This document shows, one piece after another, positions 1 through 9,367 of a DNA stretch of 64,000 nucleotides. Each line of letters opens with the position of its first letter. Position 1 is the first letter of the stretch. The stretch comes from Pirellulaceae bacterium. GTDB lineage: Bacteria > Planctomycetota > Planctomycetia > Pirellulales > Pirellulaceae. A program made the translations under genes and the position numbers. Under the pieces are notes generated by a model that was not told the DNA's origin, did no database searches, and saw only the letters and a program-made list of their open reading frames with translations. The DNA lies in assembly GCA_026004795.1 (NCBI GenBank), contig BPJV01000002.1, positions 310,001 through 374,000 on the forward strand, given 5' to 3'.

Positions 1-440
1 GATGGCTTTTTTTGCTCGGCGCTATCGCCGTCTTGTACTCGACGCTGTTTGCCGCCTTGGCAGCATGGACACGGATGTTTGCGGACGCCTTCGGGCGCAT
101 TGGTTTGTACGATTTTACAGAGCCACGTGCCAGAGGACGAGCGATTGCGGTCGCAGCTTGGGTGATCCCCGCCATCTGGGCGCTGCTGTACATGATCATG
201 GAAGACGCCGCCTTGATGGTCATCATCGGCGGTCTAGCGACGGTGGTGATTCTCTTGATCGTCGTCTTCGCGGCGCTTTACTTTCGCTACTTTCGCGCCG
301 ATCCTCGCCTGCTGCCGCCCAGATGGTATGACGCTTGGTTGTGGCTCAGTTCACTCTCCATCATGTTAGTAGCCGGCATGGTACTGTATAACAGTGTGGT
401 AGTAACCGCCTGGCAGATGCTCCGCGGGTCGACCGATTAA
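1..440 (+). CDS. Nramp-like transporter, C-terminal part (5' end outside window)
   Basis: The reading frame is open from the window edge, with its first full codon at base 3, so this is the 3' end of a longer gene. The visible ~145 residues hold about four hydrophobic segments: AIAVLYSTLFAALAAW, a stretch around AAWVIPAIWALLYMI, one around LMVIIGGLATVVILLIVVF, and one around LSIMLVAGMVLYNS. The LYST motif, the R..ADA..R segment and the C-terminal PPRWYDAWLWLS stretch look like the last helices of planctomycete Nramp-type divalent metal transporters. Such proteins sit in the inner membrane and take up Mn2+/Fe2+ with protons. The family call rests on the C-terminus alone; the metal-binding helices 1 and 6 are not in view. 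It ends 69 bases before pckA. Confidence 0.6.
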   Translation, partial: WLFLLGAIAVLYSTLFAALAAWTRMFADAFGRIGLYDFTEPRARGRAIAVAAWVIPAIWALLYMIMEDAALMVIIGGLATVVILLIVVFAALYFRYFRADPRLLPPRWYDAWLWLSSLSIMLVAGMVLYNSVVVTAWQMLRGSTD

Positions 441-509
441 ACGCCCCCATCGCGGCGCAGGGCTGACGTCGTACAACCTTTTCGGCATCAGGGAAGAGAG
501 CAATACTCG

Positions 510-2135
510 ATGAGCTTTGAACCGATTCTCGAGCGGCACGGCATTCAAGTAGTTCCCTCGCGCATGCTGCGCAACGCAACTCCGGCAGTGCTCTATGAAC
601 AGAGCATTCTGCAGCAGGATGGCGCCATTACGGCCGATGGTGCGCTGGCCGCAACCAGCGGGGAGAAGACGGGACGAAGTCCCAAAGACAAGCGCATCGT
701 CCGACATGCCGATAGTGCGGAGGACATCTGGTGGGGCCCGATCAACATTCCCTTGGAAGAGCGCTCATTCATGGCCGTACGCCAGCGGGCGATTGACTTT
801 CTGGAAGTCTCTGATGCGCTCTACGTGGTCGATGGGTACGCGGGGTGGGATCCAGATCATCAACTCAAAGTTCGCGTCATCTGTGCTCGGCCCTATCATG
901 CTTTGTTCATGCGGAACATGCTCATTCGCCCGATTCACGAGGAGTTGGCTCACTTTGGCAAACCGGACTATGTCATCTACAACGCCGGCCACTTCCCCGC
1001 CAGCCCCTACACGCCGGGAGTTGAGTCCTCTACTTGCGTGGCCCTCAGTTTCGAACGAGGCGAGATGGTAATCCTGGGTACCGAGTATGCCGGTGAGATG
1101 AAGAAAGGCATCTTCACCGTCATGAACTATTTGATGCCCAAACAGGGTATCTTATCCATGCATTGCTCGGCCAATGAAGGAGATGGCGGCGACGTCTCGC
1201 TGTTCTTCGGCCTATCCGGAACTGGCAAGACCACCCTTTCTTCAGATCCTCACCGACGCTTGATTGGAGACGATGAGCATTGTTGGTCCGATGCCGGCAT
1301 CTTCAACATTGAAGGAGGATGCTACGCCAAGTGCCTCAACTTGAGCGAAGAGAGCGAGCCCCTCATCTACCACGCTATCCGCTTCGGTGCGGTACTGGAA
1401 AACGTCGTCTACGATCCTCATCTACGCGTCGTCGATTATTCCAACGCGTCGATCACGCAGAACACTCGCGCCAGCTACCCGATCGAATACATACCACATG
1501 CCAAAATACCGTGCGTTGGCGACCATCCTTCGAACATCTTCCTGTTGACCTGTGATGCCTTCGGCGTGCTGCCGCCAGTAGCGAGGTTGACCCCGGAGCA
1601 AACGATGTATCATTTCATCAGTGGATACACTGCCAAGGTCGCGGGTACAGAAATGGGCATTCGCGAGCCCACCGCCGACTTCTCGGCCTGTTTCGGCGCC
1701 CCATTCCTCGTCTGGCATCCGATGAAATACGCGGAAATGCTCGCCGAACGGATGAAACAGCACAAAGCACGCGCGTGGCTGATCAACACCGGATGGATTG
1801 GCGGTGGATATGGAGTGGGAAAGCGCATTGACCTGAAGTTCACACGAGCCATGATCGATGCCATCCACGAAGGCAAGTTGAACAATGCGAAGTACGACAA
1901 AGAGCCGGTATTCGGGTTGCAGATTCCCAAGAGCGTGCCCGGCGTACCAGCGAGAGTTTTGACCCCTTGGACCACATGGGCCAGTGCGGAAGCCTACGCG
2001 CGGAGTGCTCGCGATTTGGCGCAGCGGTTTCTGCAGAATTTTACCAAGTACCAGGATCTGGCTACGCCTGAGGTCCTGCAGGCTGGTCCCAATCCGGAGG
2101 CGGCCTCGGTGTTGACCGAGCTGAACGAAGATTGA
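510..2135 (+). CDS. pckA: Phosphoenolpyruvate carboxykinase (ATP)
   Basis: This 541-residue protein has the usual length of ATP-type PEP carboxykinases, cytosolic enzymes that convert oxaloacetate and ATP to PEP, CO2 and ADP in gluconeogenesis. The phosphate-binding loop GLSGTGKTT lies at residues 234-242 and is followed by the metal-binding segment around LIGDDEHCW. Also visible are the N-terminal substrate-binding TGRSPKDK stretch and, later, the NTGWIGGGYGVGKR motif typical of the family. The ATG start is preceded by GGGAAGAGAG. No operon partner is obvious; the macro-domain gene begins 38 bases downstream. Confidence 0.97.
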   Translation: MSFEPILERHGIQVVPSRMLRNATPAVLYEQSILQQDGAITADGALAATSGEKTGRSPKDKRIVRHADSAEDIWWGPINIPLEERSFMAVRQRAIDFLEVSDALYVVDGYAGWDPDHQLKVRVICARPYHALFMRNMLIRPIHEELAHFGKPDYVIYNAGHFPASPYTPGVESSTCVALSFERGEMVILGTEYAGEMKKGIFTVMNYLMPKQGILSMHCSANEGDGGDVSLFFGLSGTGKTTLSSDPHRRLIGDDEHCWSDAGIFNIEGGCYAKCLNLSEESEPLIYHAIRFGAVLENVVYDPHLRVVDYSNASITQNTRASYPIEYIPHAKIPCVGDHPSNIFLLTCDAFGVLPPVARLTPEQTMYHFISGYTAKVAGTEMGIREPTADFSACFGAPFLVWHPMKYAEMLAERMKQHKARAWLINTGWIGGGYGVGKRIDLKFTRAMIDAIHEGKLNNAKYDKEPVFGLQIPKSVPGVPARVLTPWTTWASAEAYARSARDLAQRFLQNFTKYQDLATPEVLQAGPNPEAASVLTELNED

Positions 2136-2173
2136 GGTAAGGTCATCGTTGCGACTCCATGGGAGAATGCCTC

Positions 2174-2719
2174 ATGCGTGACATCGTGATTGAACAGGGT
2201 GACATCACGAAAATGCAGGTGGATGCGATTGTCAACGCCGCCAACTCCAAATTGCTCGGAGGTGGAGGTGTCGACGGGGCGATCCATCGCGCTGCCGGCC
2301 CCGAATTGTTGGAGGCTTGCCGATCCATTCCCGAAGTGCGCTCCGGGGTGCGATGCCCGACCGGCAGTGTACGGTGGACGCCAGGTTTTCAGCTACCGGC
2401 CCGCCATGTCATTCATGCCGTGGGTCCCGTTTGGCGGGGTGGAACACATGGCGAATCGGAATTGCTGGCATCGTGCTATCGCCGGGCCATCGAACTGGCC
2501 GTCTACCTCGGCGTGCGCACGCTGGCTTTTCCCGCCATCAGTTGCGGCGTCTACGGCTATCCGATCGACCAGGCCGCCGTGGTGTCGGTCGACGCCGTTG
2601 CAGCCTCGCTTACCGAAGAAGCTCCCATCGAGAGGGTGGTACTGGTAGCTTATGACCGATCGATGTACGAAGCATGGATGGCCGCTTTAGAATCCGTCGA
2701 ACGTCAGCACCAATCATGA
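2174..2719 (+). CDS. Macro-domain ADP-ribose/O-acetyl-ADP-ribose hydrolase
   Basis: About 181 residues make up a single macro domain. The ligand-binding signatures are visible: GDIT near the N-terminus, [20 protein letters not shown] with the catalytic-type NAAN and Gly-rich loop, HAVGPVW in the middle, and [12 protein letters not shown] forming the second binding loop. This pattern is that of the YmdB/MacroD class, which removes acetyl or ADP-ribose groups in the cytosol. The start at 2174 was preferred over the in-frame ATG at 2159 because GGGAG lies upstream of it and the domain begins there. The stop codon overlaps the start of the next gene (ATGA at 2716-2719), implying translational coupling to the amidohydrolase. 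Confidence 0.93.
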   Translation: MRDIVIEQGDITKMQVDAIVNAANSKLLGGGGVDGAIHRAAGPELLEACRSIPEVRSGVRCPTGSVRWTPGFQLPARHVIHAVGPVWRGGTHGESELLASCYRRAIELAVYLGVRTLAFPAISCGVYGYPIDQAAVVSVDAVAASLTEEAPIERVVLVAYDRSMYEAWMAALESVERQHQS

Positions 2720-3948
2720 AGTGTCCCTTACCATCGCCCGTGCGACGTTTCTTGAACGTCGTCGTGTTCTGGATATCGATCACTGCTTCAGTCTGTTGGG
2801 TAGCTGCCCAGCAGCCGGAAAGTGCTGTGCCCGACCTCCCCTTGTCGGAGTTTCGCCCCATTCCGAAGGTGCGTGGCCGTCACACGGAGCTACCACACGC
2901 ACGATTTCCTGTGGTGGACATCCATACGCATTTTCGCTACCGCTTGCGCCACGATCCGCAACAGCTCGATGCATTCGTGGAATTGATGGATCGCCATCGC
3001 ATCGCCGTGTGCACCAGTCTCGACGGGCGTCTCGGGCAAGAGTTAGAGGAGCACATGCGCTACTTGTGGACGCGATATCGAGAACGATTCTGCATCTTCG
3101 CCAACATCGATTGGCGAGGCGATGCACCGGAGGATGTGCCCGCTCAGTGGGCCTGCCATCAACCTGGATTCGTCAGGCATACCGTCGAGCAACTGCGCGC
3201 TGCCCAGCGGCGGGGCATCAGTGGCGTGAAGGTGTTCAAACAGTTCGGGCTGCACTATCGCAATCCCGATGGCAGCTTGATTGCCATCGATGATCCGCGT
3301 TTCGCCCCGATCTGGGACGCTTGCGGGAAGCTGGGGTTGCCGGTCATCCTACACACCGCCGACCCCAGTGCCTTCTTCGATCCCATCGATGCCACCAACG
3401 AACGGTACGAAGAGTTGCGACGGCATCCAGAATGGCACTATCCCGCGGGCCGGTTTCCCTCGCGCGACGAGCTTCACGCGGCGCGCGACCGACTGTTCGC
3501 CCGGCACCCGCACACGTTGTTCATCGCCGCGCATTTAGGCAACGACGGCGAGGACCTGCAGCAGACGGCTCGCCTGCTCGACACCTTCCCCAACGTCGTG
3601 GTGGAGTTCGCATCGCGGATCAGCGAATTGGGGCGGCAACCCTACTCGGCACGCGAATTCCTGATCCGCTATCAAGATCGCGTGCTCTTCGGAACCGATG
3701 GTCCGTGGCCCGAACAGCGATACCGATACTATTGGCGGTTCTTGGAAACCGACGACGAATATTTTCCGTACTCGGAGAAACCGTTCCCGCCGCAAGGATT
3801 CTGGCGGATCTACGGAGTGCATCTCCCGGACGAGGTGCTGCGCAAAATCTATTATGCTAACGCTGCACGACTGATTCCGGGAATCAGCGAACGGCTTGAG
3901 CGGTTCGAGCAACACTTCGAGGCATCATCGGCTGCCCCCAAGAAATAA
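2716..3948 (+). CDS. Exported amidohydrolase (amidohydrolase_2 family)
   Basis: The 410-residue protein starts at the ATGA overlap with the macro-domain gene. The first ~35 residues form a basic then hydrophobic segment ending VCWVAAQQ, a likely signal peptide. Metal-binding signatures follow: HTH within VVDIHTHF, a lysine in VKVFKQFG, the histidine of VILHTADP, the histidine of FIAAHLGND and the aspartate of [10 protein letters not shown]. These fit the TIM-barrel amidohydrolase_2 family, whose members hydrolyse or decarboxylate small substrates with one metal. The substrate cannot be told from sequence. The pairing with a macro-domain protein is by overlap only; one is probably cytosolic and the other exported, so a shared reaction is not implied. 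Confidence 0.88.
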   Translation: MKCPLPSPVRRFLNVVVFWISITASVCWVAAQQPESAVPDLPLSEFRPIPKVRGRHTELPHARFPVVDIHTHFRYRLRHDPQQLDAFVELMDRHRIAVCTSLDGRLGQELEEHMRYLWTRYRERFCIFANIDWRGDAPEDVPAQWACHQPGFVRHTVEQLRAAQRRGISGVKVFKQFGLHYRNPDGSLIAIDDPRFAPIWDACGKLGLPVILHTADPSAFFDPIDATNERYEELRRHPEWHYPAGRFPSRDELHAARDRLFARHPHTLFIAAHLGNDGEDLQQTARLLDTFPNVVVEFASRISELGRQPYSAREFLIRYQDRVLFGTDGPWPEQRYRYYWRFLETDDEYFPYSEKPFPPQGFWRIYGVHLPDEVLRKIYYANAARLIPGISERLERFEQHFEASSAAPKK

Positions 3949-4013
3949 CTGGCGTGTTGTAGCGCCGTGCGTTTCTAACCCACAATCGCCTGCGGCAAGA
4001 GCCTACGTAGCGA

Positions 4014-5087
4014 TTAGAATTCGTGCCCCGCCAGCCAATCGAGTAACAAGGGAAGACGCGCCCCTGGTCCGGTCAAGAACACTCGCGACAGGGCCACGGT
4101 CCCTACGGCCGATTCCGCGGCTCGCAACGTCAGGGCAATCTCACGCCGGGGGACAACGCACGCCGCTTGCATGGCTCGCAACGCTGGTCCCATCCGTTCG
4201 TGGTGCAGCGGATCGATTACGGCCCGATAGGCAGTGTCGATCGTCGTCCGTAGTTCTTTGCTGACCGCTCTGGCCAGGGCATCGGTCCCCCAATCCAAGG
4301 TACGTGTCCACATGGCGCAGCGAGTGGAAAGAAGCAGTGTGGTTTGTTGCCCACCGACATGAAGCCACAAATCGCCGCGAGGAAGGTGGTCACCCTCCGG
4401 CGCGACGCCTTTGGCAGCCGTATCCACCAGCGGCATGATCTGCCGGCATGCCATCCACAGGCAAAATGGATCGGGGATCATGCCGGCGACCTTCAGTCCT
4501 GCGCGTCGTAACAACTCGATACGGCTTTCCACATACTCACGCCTGGCACCCAAGATGATCGCATGAAAGCCTCCGCCGGCTGCGGGAACATCGCTGACCC
4601 ACCAGGCAAGATCGAGTTGATCAAGCGGCGTGGGAATGTTGGCCTTGGCCTCCTGTAGGATGAATTCCCCCTGCCGTTTTGGAGTTGTATCCGGAGGCAG
4701 AATCACCGAGCGGACGAACAGGCCAGCAGAGGGATAATTTACCCAGACGGGTGCGTTGCCGATCGGTGCTAATTCTCGTAGACGGCTGATCGCTTGCAGC
4801 AGCGCCGGACTGTCGTTTCCCGAACCACCGGAGCGGAAGGGAATCGACACACTCTGAGCATCTTCGATCACCAACCGATCACCACTGGTCCGTGAAAGGA
4901 GCACGGCACTGACCAAGCGCTCTCCCACCTCGATGCCCCATCCGGCACGATGAGGCTTCGGACGAGAGCCTCCTAGAATGGCTCGACGTCGATGGTGCCC
5001 CAACCCTCCCGCCGGTAGGGTCGCATCGACCATTTGCCGCGCTGCGCCCAGGGCAAGGAAGAATTGTGGGTCCCAGGCGGGCAGCAA
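4014..5087 (-). CDS. PilM-like ATPase-fold protein, probable 3' part of a frameshifted gene
   Basis: This frame encodes ~357 residues. From residue ~50 it resembles type IV pilus PilM/actin-like ATPase-fold proteins: GWGIEVGERLVSAVLL as a beta-hairpin phosphate-binding-like start, GEFILQEAKANIP, RIELLRRAGLKVAGMIPDPF, and a C-terminal segment ending in FLTGPGARLPLLLDWLAG. PilM binds PilN at the cytoplasmic face of the pilus machine. The only start available in this frame is TTG with no ribosome-binding site, and the first residues (LLPAWDPQFFLALGAARQ) read as a natural continuation of the upstream zinc-ribbon frame. I therefore think the two frames are one gene broken by a single-base indel near 5087-5095. 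Confidence 0.7.
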   Translation of the reverse strand: MLPAWDPQFFLALGAARQMVDATLPAGGLGHHRRRAILGGSRPKPHRAGWGIEVGERLVSAVLLSRTSGDRLVIEDAQSVSIPFRSGGSGNDSPALLQAISRLRELAPIGNAPVWVNYPSAGLFVRSVILPPDTTPKRQGEFILQEAKANIPTPLDQLDLAWWVSDVPAAGGGFHAIILGARREYVESRIELLRRAGLKVAGMIPDPFCLWMACRQIMPLVDTAAKGVAPEGDHLPRGDLWLHVGGQQTTLLLSTRCAMWTRTLDWGTDALARAVSKELRTTIDTAYRAVIDPLHHERMGPALRAMQAACVVPRREIALTLRAAESAVGTVALSRVFLTGPGARLPLLLDWLAGHEF

Positions 5088-6141
5088 CGTTGCCGTCGAT
5101 CGCCACCCCTGCCGGGATGTTCAGCGGATAGATCGGTACATTGGTTTCGGCCAAGCGGACCGCACGACGTAAGGGATAGACGAACGGCGCTTTCGTCTCG
5201 CGATGACGTCGCTGGGCACGAGCAATCGCCTGGGACAACTTGGTCCTTAGTGGGTTCGACGGCGCGTCCGTGAAGCAACGGTCCAACAGCTTCACGACCA
5301 AGGGAGTCACCTGAGCCGCATGACGAACTACTGCCCCCGCGAGTACCGTTTCATCGCAGTCTCGTAAAAGTTCTTGATCTTCATGGTGCTGCATTTCCGC
5401 GGGCATGCAGCGCAACAGTTCGAGGCACTTATCGTGCCGTCCGGCACGAGCGTACTGTTTGGCACGCTGGCGAACGATCGCCATCAGCTTTTCCACTTGC
5501 CGACGGCGCGACGACGACTGCGGCTTCAATTCGAGCAATGCTACGGCGGCGGCCAAGGCATCGGCGTAATCGCTGCGGTCGAGCGATTCCTGCAAACGGC
5601 TGCGGGCACTCTCTTCAGCAGCCACATGCCGCTGGGCGGCAGCGAGCCAATCTTGCAAACGGGATGGACGGGCCCGCGGCGGAATCGCTTCCACCAGTTC
5701 GATCAGTTGCCGATGCCGCTGCTCGCCCGCCAGACTTTCTGCCGTCTCCAACGCCTTGTGGATTCGTCCCTCCCACGTTTTGGCCTCCCGCTCGATCGCA
5801 TCGATAGCCTCATCGATGCGCTGTCGCAGATCGTGAAATCGAAAGTCTTGCGGCACCCTGGCGCCTTGCAGTAGCTTTACCGCTCCCGACCAGTCGCCTT
5901 CTCCGCGGCTGGCCTCGGCCAGGCAGAGACGCTTTTCGATTTCATCACGGCGGTGGTTCAGTTTCTGCTGTAGATCGCAGCCGCAGTGATTGCAGAACGC
6001 TTGATTCAACAACACCTCGGCGCCACACGAGCACGCCTCGTACAACGGTTGCCCGCATCCGAGGCAAAAGCGACTGCCAGGAGAAATCTGTGTTTGACAG
6101 TTTCCGCAGACGAAATCGACCGACTGCAAGTGGCTGGTCAT
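4879..6141 (-). CDS. Double zinc-ribbon helical protein, probable 5' part of a frameshifted gene
   Basis: The N-terminus has paired zinc ribbons: CGNC, then CLGCG, CSCG and CNHCGC within residues ~13-57. A long Arg/Glu/Ala-rich helical region follows (residues ~58-310), with repeated segments such as SRLQESLDRSDYADALAAAVALL. The last ~70 residues of the frame (Ser/Arg/Gly-rich, after GVAIDGNVA) look like a shadow of the PilM-like frame that overlaps from 5087. The convincing part therefore ends near 5095. It may be a scaffold or chaperone-like domain attached to the PilM-like domain; I do not recognise a published architecture. The gene starts 72 bases downstream of the DUF1573 stop on the same strand. 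Confidence 0.7.
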   Translation of the reverse strand: MTSHLQSVDFVCGNCQTQISPGSRFCLGCGQPLYEACSCGAEVLLNQAFCNHCGCDLQQKLNHRRDEIEKRLCLAEASRGEGDWSGAVKLLQGARVPQDFRFHDLRQRIDEAIDAIEREAKTWEGRIHKALETAESLAGEQRHRQLIELVEAIPPRARPSRLQDWLAAAQRHVAAEESARSRLQESLDRSDYADALAAAVALLELKPQSSSRRRQVEKLMAIVRQRAKQYARAGRHDKCLELLRCMPAEMQHHEDQELLRDCDETVLAGAVVRHAAQVTPLVVKLLDRCFTDAPSNPLRTKLSQAIARAQRRHRETKAPFVYPLRRAVRLAETNVPIYPLNIPAGVAIDGNVAARLGPTILPCPGRSAANGRCDPTGGRVGAPSTSSHSRRLSSEASSCRMGHRGGRALGQCRAPFTDQW

Positions 6142-6213
6142 GGTAACTCGCTTACCTGTTTAACATCCAATCGCGCAACAAAACACTCTGGCCGCTTCTC
6201 CGGGCGAGGACTG

Positions 6214-7455
6214 TCAAGCGTCGTCTGCGAGGACCGTCAGGCGTATCGGCAGCTCCAACGTCTCGTGCAGCCCCTCTCCACGAGCCACCAGACGCAACAG
6301 CCCGGCGTGAAATCGATCATAGATCGCCGGATGCACCTCATCGGTAAACTTCAAACGAATCACGGCAGTCTGACCTGCGCGTTCCAGCCCCTCCTTCAGG
6401 GATACTTCCGCCGTCAAACCGACGATGCCCTGCACCGTGCACTCCACCTGCTCGGCCACATGTGTCCCCCGGATACGAGCGTACAATACCCATTGCTTGC
6501 TCGACGTGTCACTCATGCGAACGCGGCCCAGTGCCAGATGCGGTGGATACGATTCCACCGGTTCCCCATAGAGGCTCAATCGACGTAACGTACGATAGGA
6601 CCATGGCACCTCGATCAGAATCGTGTCGTCCGCCTGCAGCGATAATCCACCGCTATGACGCAGCTGGTCCTGACGATATTCGTCCATCCACTGCTGCGGA
6701 GGACGAACGAAAAGGCGCAACCTCCCCTGGCCCTGCTGGCCTTGCGGCTGAACACGAACTTCCACTTCTGCCGCCGAACGGAGACCATGGCGCAATTCAG
6801 CGACATCAAGGAGCCGAGCGCTGATCGACACGGCAGCGTCCGTACTATCGACGCGGACAATCTGGAACGTCTCCCACACCTCGGATCCCACCAAGAAGTT
6901 GATCGTTGTACTGGAATCCGGAGCGATATCCTCCAACAAGATGCGTTCGATGTTCGGTGCTACCAGAACGCGGACCTGTCCACGCAGCTCCAGAGCAATC
7001 GACGGATTCGCAGGGTCGTTGGTATGGATCGTCGCCCGCTGATGGAACGTTCGCCCACTTCCTCCTGTCCGCCACGTCAACTTAACCGGATACGATTCTC
7101 CAGGAGCTACCTTCACCACACCGATGTCGGCAACGGTGCACGTACAGGTCGTCTCCCCACGACGCAGGATCAAATCGGCGTTACCCGTGTTGCGAATAAG
7201 AAACTCATGGCTCGCTTCCGTGTACGGAGCCATGTCGCCGAAGTCGTAAAACGGCTCGTCACACTGCGCGCGAGGCACGGCAGACCCCGCACTCTCCAAT
7301 GTTTGTTGCTGCTCCTCCAGCAGTTGCCTGACCTGCTGATAGGCAACCTCTTGCCCGGGACGAACCATTGGCTTTTCCTCGATCGATGTCACCCACACTC
7401 CGAACACGAGTGCCGAGCTGAACGAGGCTGCCAAAATCCATAGAAAGTATTTCAT
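6214..7455 (-). CDS. DUF1573-domain exported protein
   Basis: The 413-residue protein starts at 7455, where residues 1-22 form one hydrophobic segment (a signal peptide or anchor). The longer in-frame ORF upstream reads through a hairpin and is rejected. A DUF1573 domain (ASH/PapD-like beta sandwich) begins around residue 70: YDFGDMAPYTEASHEFLIRNTGN, with the paired cysteines CTCTV and a later KLTWRT and ATIHTNDPANPSI. The C-terminal half looks like a further beta-rich region with no name I recognise. DUF1573 proteins are common in planctomycetes and Bacteroidetes and are probably extracytoplasmic. A second DUF1573 protein lies at 11354-12400. Confidence 0.85.
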   Translation of the reverse strand: MKYFLWILAASFSSALVFGVWVTSIEEKPMVRPGQEVAYQQVRQLLEEQQQTLESAGSAVPRAQCDEPFYDFGDMAPYTEASHEFLIRNTGNADLILRRGETTCTCTVADIGVVKVAPGESYPVKLTWRTGGSGRTFHQRATIHTNDPANPSIALELRGQVRVLVAPNIERILLEDIAPDSSTTINFLVGSEVWETFQIVRVDSTDAAVSISARLLDVAELRHGLRSAAEVEVRVQPQGQQGQGRLRLFVRPPQQWMDEYRQDQLRHSGGLSLQADDTILIEVPWSYRTLRRLSLYGEPVESYPPHLALGRVRMSDTSSKQWVLYARIRGTHVAEQVECTVQGIVGLTAEVSLKEGLERAGQTAVIRLKFTDEVHPAIYDRFHAGLLRLVARGEGLHETLELPIRLTVLADDA

Positions 7456-7520
7456 TGCGCTGTGGCCAATGTCGTAAAGTTGATTCAGGATCCAATGATG
7501 CACCGCGTCCATGCGCCGAA

Positions 7521-7548
7521 AGTGGCCCGCGCCGAGGCGCGGGCCACT
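7521..7548. repeat. Strong hairpin between DUF1559 and DUF1573 genes
   Basis: A perfect 12-bp stem (AGTGGCCCGCGC with its complement) closes a CGAG tetraloop. No T-tract follows in either direction, so it is not a standard intrinsic terminator. It lies between two minus-strand genes and could act as an RNA processing or stability element. Confidence 0.7.
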
Positions 7549-7632
7549 GTGGCTGCGCGGGGACATGAGACGGGATTGGGCCTGTCGCGAAGCCCCTCGC
7601 CGCGATGCTTCATCCCCACTTATTAGGATCGG

Positions 7633-8958
7633 CTAGAGCTCCAAAGCCCCCTTGCCGACGCGGAACAGGAACATGCCGCCGAAAAACTGCGCGGGCGAGA
7701 TTTCCACATTGCCCCCTTGGTATCCCGCCGTCCCGACGGACGTTCCATTGGGGATGACGAACCCGGGATTGATAAAGCTGTCCCCGTTCTCATCGATGAA
7801 AGAACGGACGGACGTGTCGGCGAACACGACGTTACACGACTTCTTGCTGCCCGCCCCGTGCACGGCATACCAGTCCCGAGTGTCCTGCAAATAGTAGTGG
7901 GCAGGATGGGCCACACCGGCTGCCGGCGGCGTGAACGGCGGATCCGTGGAAGGAGACTGCGGCGTCGCCCCTGATTGCACCAACGCCACCAGCAGCCCCT
8001 CTTGCTCGGCAGCAATCTGCGCCTCGAAGGACACAGCGCCACCGTTACCCGGATCATCCTGCATCAAAGCGACCTTACCCGATCCCGGGTCGAAAGCGGC
8101 TGGGCCATCGTTCATCGTCTCTCCCAACAGCTCTCCCTGCTCCAAGAACGTTTTCCGCTTGCCCGACGCGTCGGTATAACCCAAGGTCCAGCTCAGGAAA
8201 CCGTCTTTCGCATCCCCTGGGGCCGTATCACCAATGAAGGCGATACGATCGAGCGACACGCTTCCCGATTCGGCCATGCGTTGCCGCAAGCCACCGTAGG
8301 TACCGTTCAATCCCTTCTGCGTCAGATTGTTGGCGGGATCCCAGCCGTAGAACTTCCCACCGCTGGCGGTCACCGGCTGAAGCTTGAGCATCGTGCGAGC
8401 CAAGTGCCAGCTACTGGCGTAGTTGGTGCTGTAGCCGGCATCGATGAAAAATTCCGCCACAAAGGCGGCCCGAGCATTGTTGGCACTGGGATCGCTAGCC
8501 GTAGGATTGACCGGCGTCAGCGGTCCTGCCGGTGCGAACTGACTGCACTTGCCTTCCAACAGTCGCGCTGGGTCGACTCCCTCCTTGGGCGCATCCGTCC
8601 CTTTGCCCAGCAGGTCGTTTAGTTTTTCTAAGCCTTTGATCGGAGTGGACGGGCACAACATCTGGGAAACGCTACCGCCTCCCGAGTTGACGATGTCCGC
8701 CACCCAACCGTAGGTGTCGGGGCAACCGTCACGACTGTAATCGTAGGTGCCAGTGCAATAGCGTCCCTGAGGATCGTTGTCCGCAAAGACATGCAGCGCC
8801 GTAGCGATCTGCCGCAAGTTATTCTTGCATTGCGCGTTGCGCGCTGATTCGCGAGCTCGATTGACGGCCGGCAACAACAACGCCGCCAAAATGCCGATGA
8901 TGGAAATCACCACCAGCAATTCAATCAGCGTGAAGCCTGATTTTACAAAACGTTTCAT
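7633..8958 (-). CDS. DUF1559 protein with prepilin-type N-terminal signal
   Basis: The 441-residue protein starts at [17 protein letters not shown], a class III (prepilin) signal: cleavage is expected before the F of GFTLIE and the next ~20 residues form the hydrophobic pilin helix. The segment [17 protein letters not shown] is the hallmark junction of the DUF1559 family. This family is greatly expanded in planctomycetes, and its members are presumed to be exported by type II secretion or type IV pilus-like machinery. Near the C-terminus [13 protein letters not shown] is the family's conserved H/N-x-x-F-x-D-G-S-V region, here with ADTSV. The upstream frame to 9045 adds non-homologous residues and was dropped. 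Confidence 0.93.
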   Translation of the reverse strand: MKRFVKSGFTLIELLVVISIIGILAALLLPAVNRARESARNAQCKNNLRQIATALHVFADNDPQGRYCTGTYDYSRDGCPDTYGWVADIVNSGGGSVSQMLCPSTPIKGLEKLNDLLGKGTDAPKEGVDPARLLEGKCSQFAPAGPLTPVNPTASDPSANNARAAFVAEFFIDAGYSTNYASSWHLARTMLKLQPVTASGGKFYGWDPANNLTQKGLNGTYGGLRQRMAESGSVSLDRIAFIGDTAPGDAKDGFLSWTLGYTDASGKRKTFLEQGELLGETMNDGPAAFDPGSGKVALMQDDPGNGGAVSFEAQIAAEQEGLLVALVQSGATPQSPSTDPPFTPPAAGVAHPAHYYLQDTRDWYAVHGAGSKKSCNVVFADTSVRSFIDENGDSFINPGFVIPNGTSVGTAGYQGGNVEISPAQFFGGMFLFRVGKGALEL

Positions 8959-9367
8959 AGTCACAATATCCTTTGTTTTTTTCTCGATTTCGAACGCGAT
9001 CGCACCGCTTTCCGGGAGGCGTAACACCAATAGAACGCTTCCCACACGACGATACGCCTACCTCAGTTTCCGTTGGATCTATCGATCCGGCTCATCCCGT
9101 ACCATGCCCTACTCGACACGGAGACAAGATCCCCGCGTGGCAACCGGTCGAAGGCCCCCAGACAAGGCAGTTGGCCGGACTGCAAGGACGCCTCTACACG
9201 GAGCCTCGAGCCACAGTCGCGGGGGACAAGCCCAGGGACGGCACGGCGCCCCCTGAATGCCTGCATTATCCATCTTGCTAGTCAAAAACTGTCGACTCAC
9301 CTCCTTTCCGCCCCTGCCGGCGACTTTGCACTTGGAGACAACAACGTGTCGCCATCACTGCACACTT
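8959..9367. other. Intergenic, no gene seen
   Basis: About 410 bases separate two minus-strand DUF1559 genes. Short open frames on both strands overlap one another and look random. The upstream signals of the 7633-8958 gene must lie at its right end... specifically in the part adjoining 8958; I see no clear -35/-10 pair. Confidence 0.6.
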
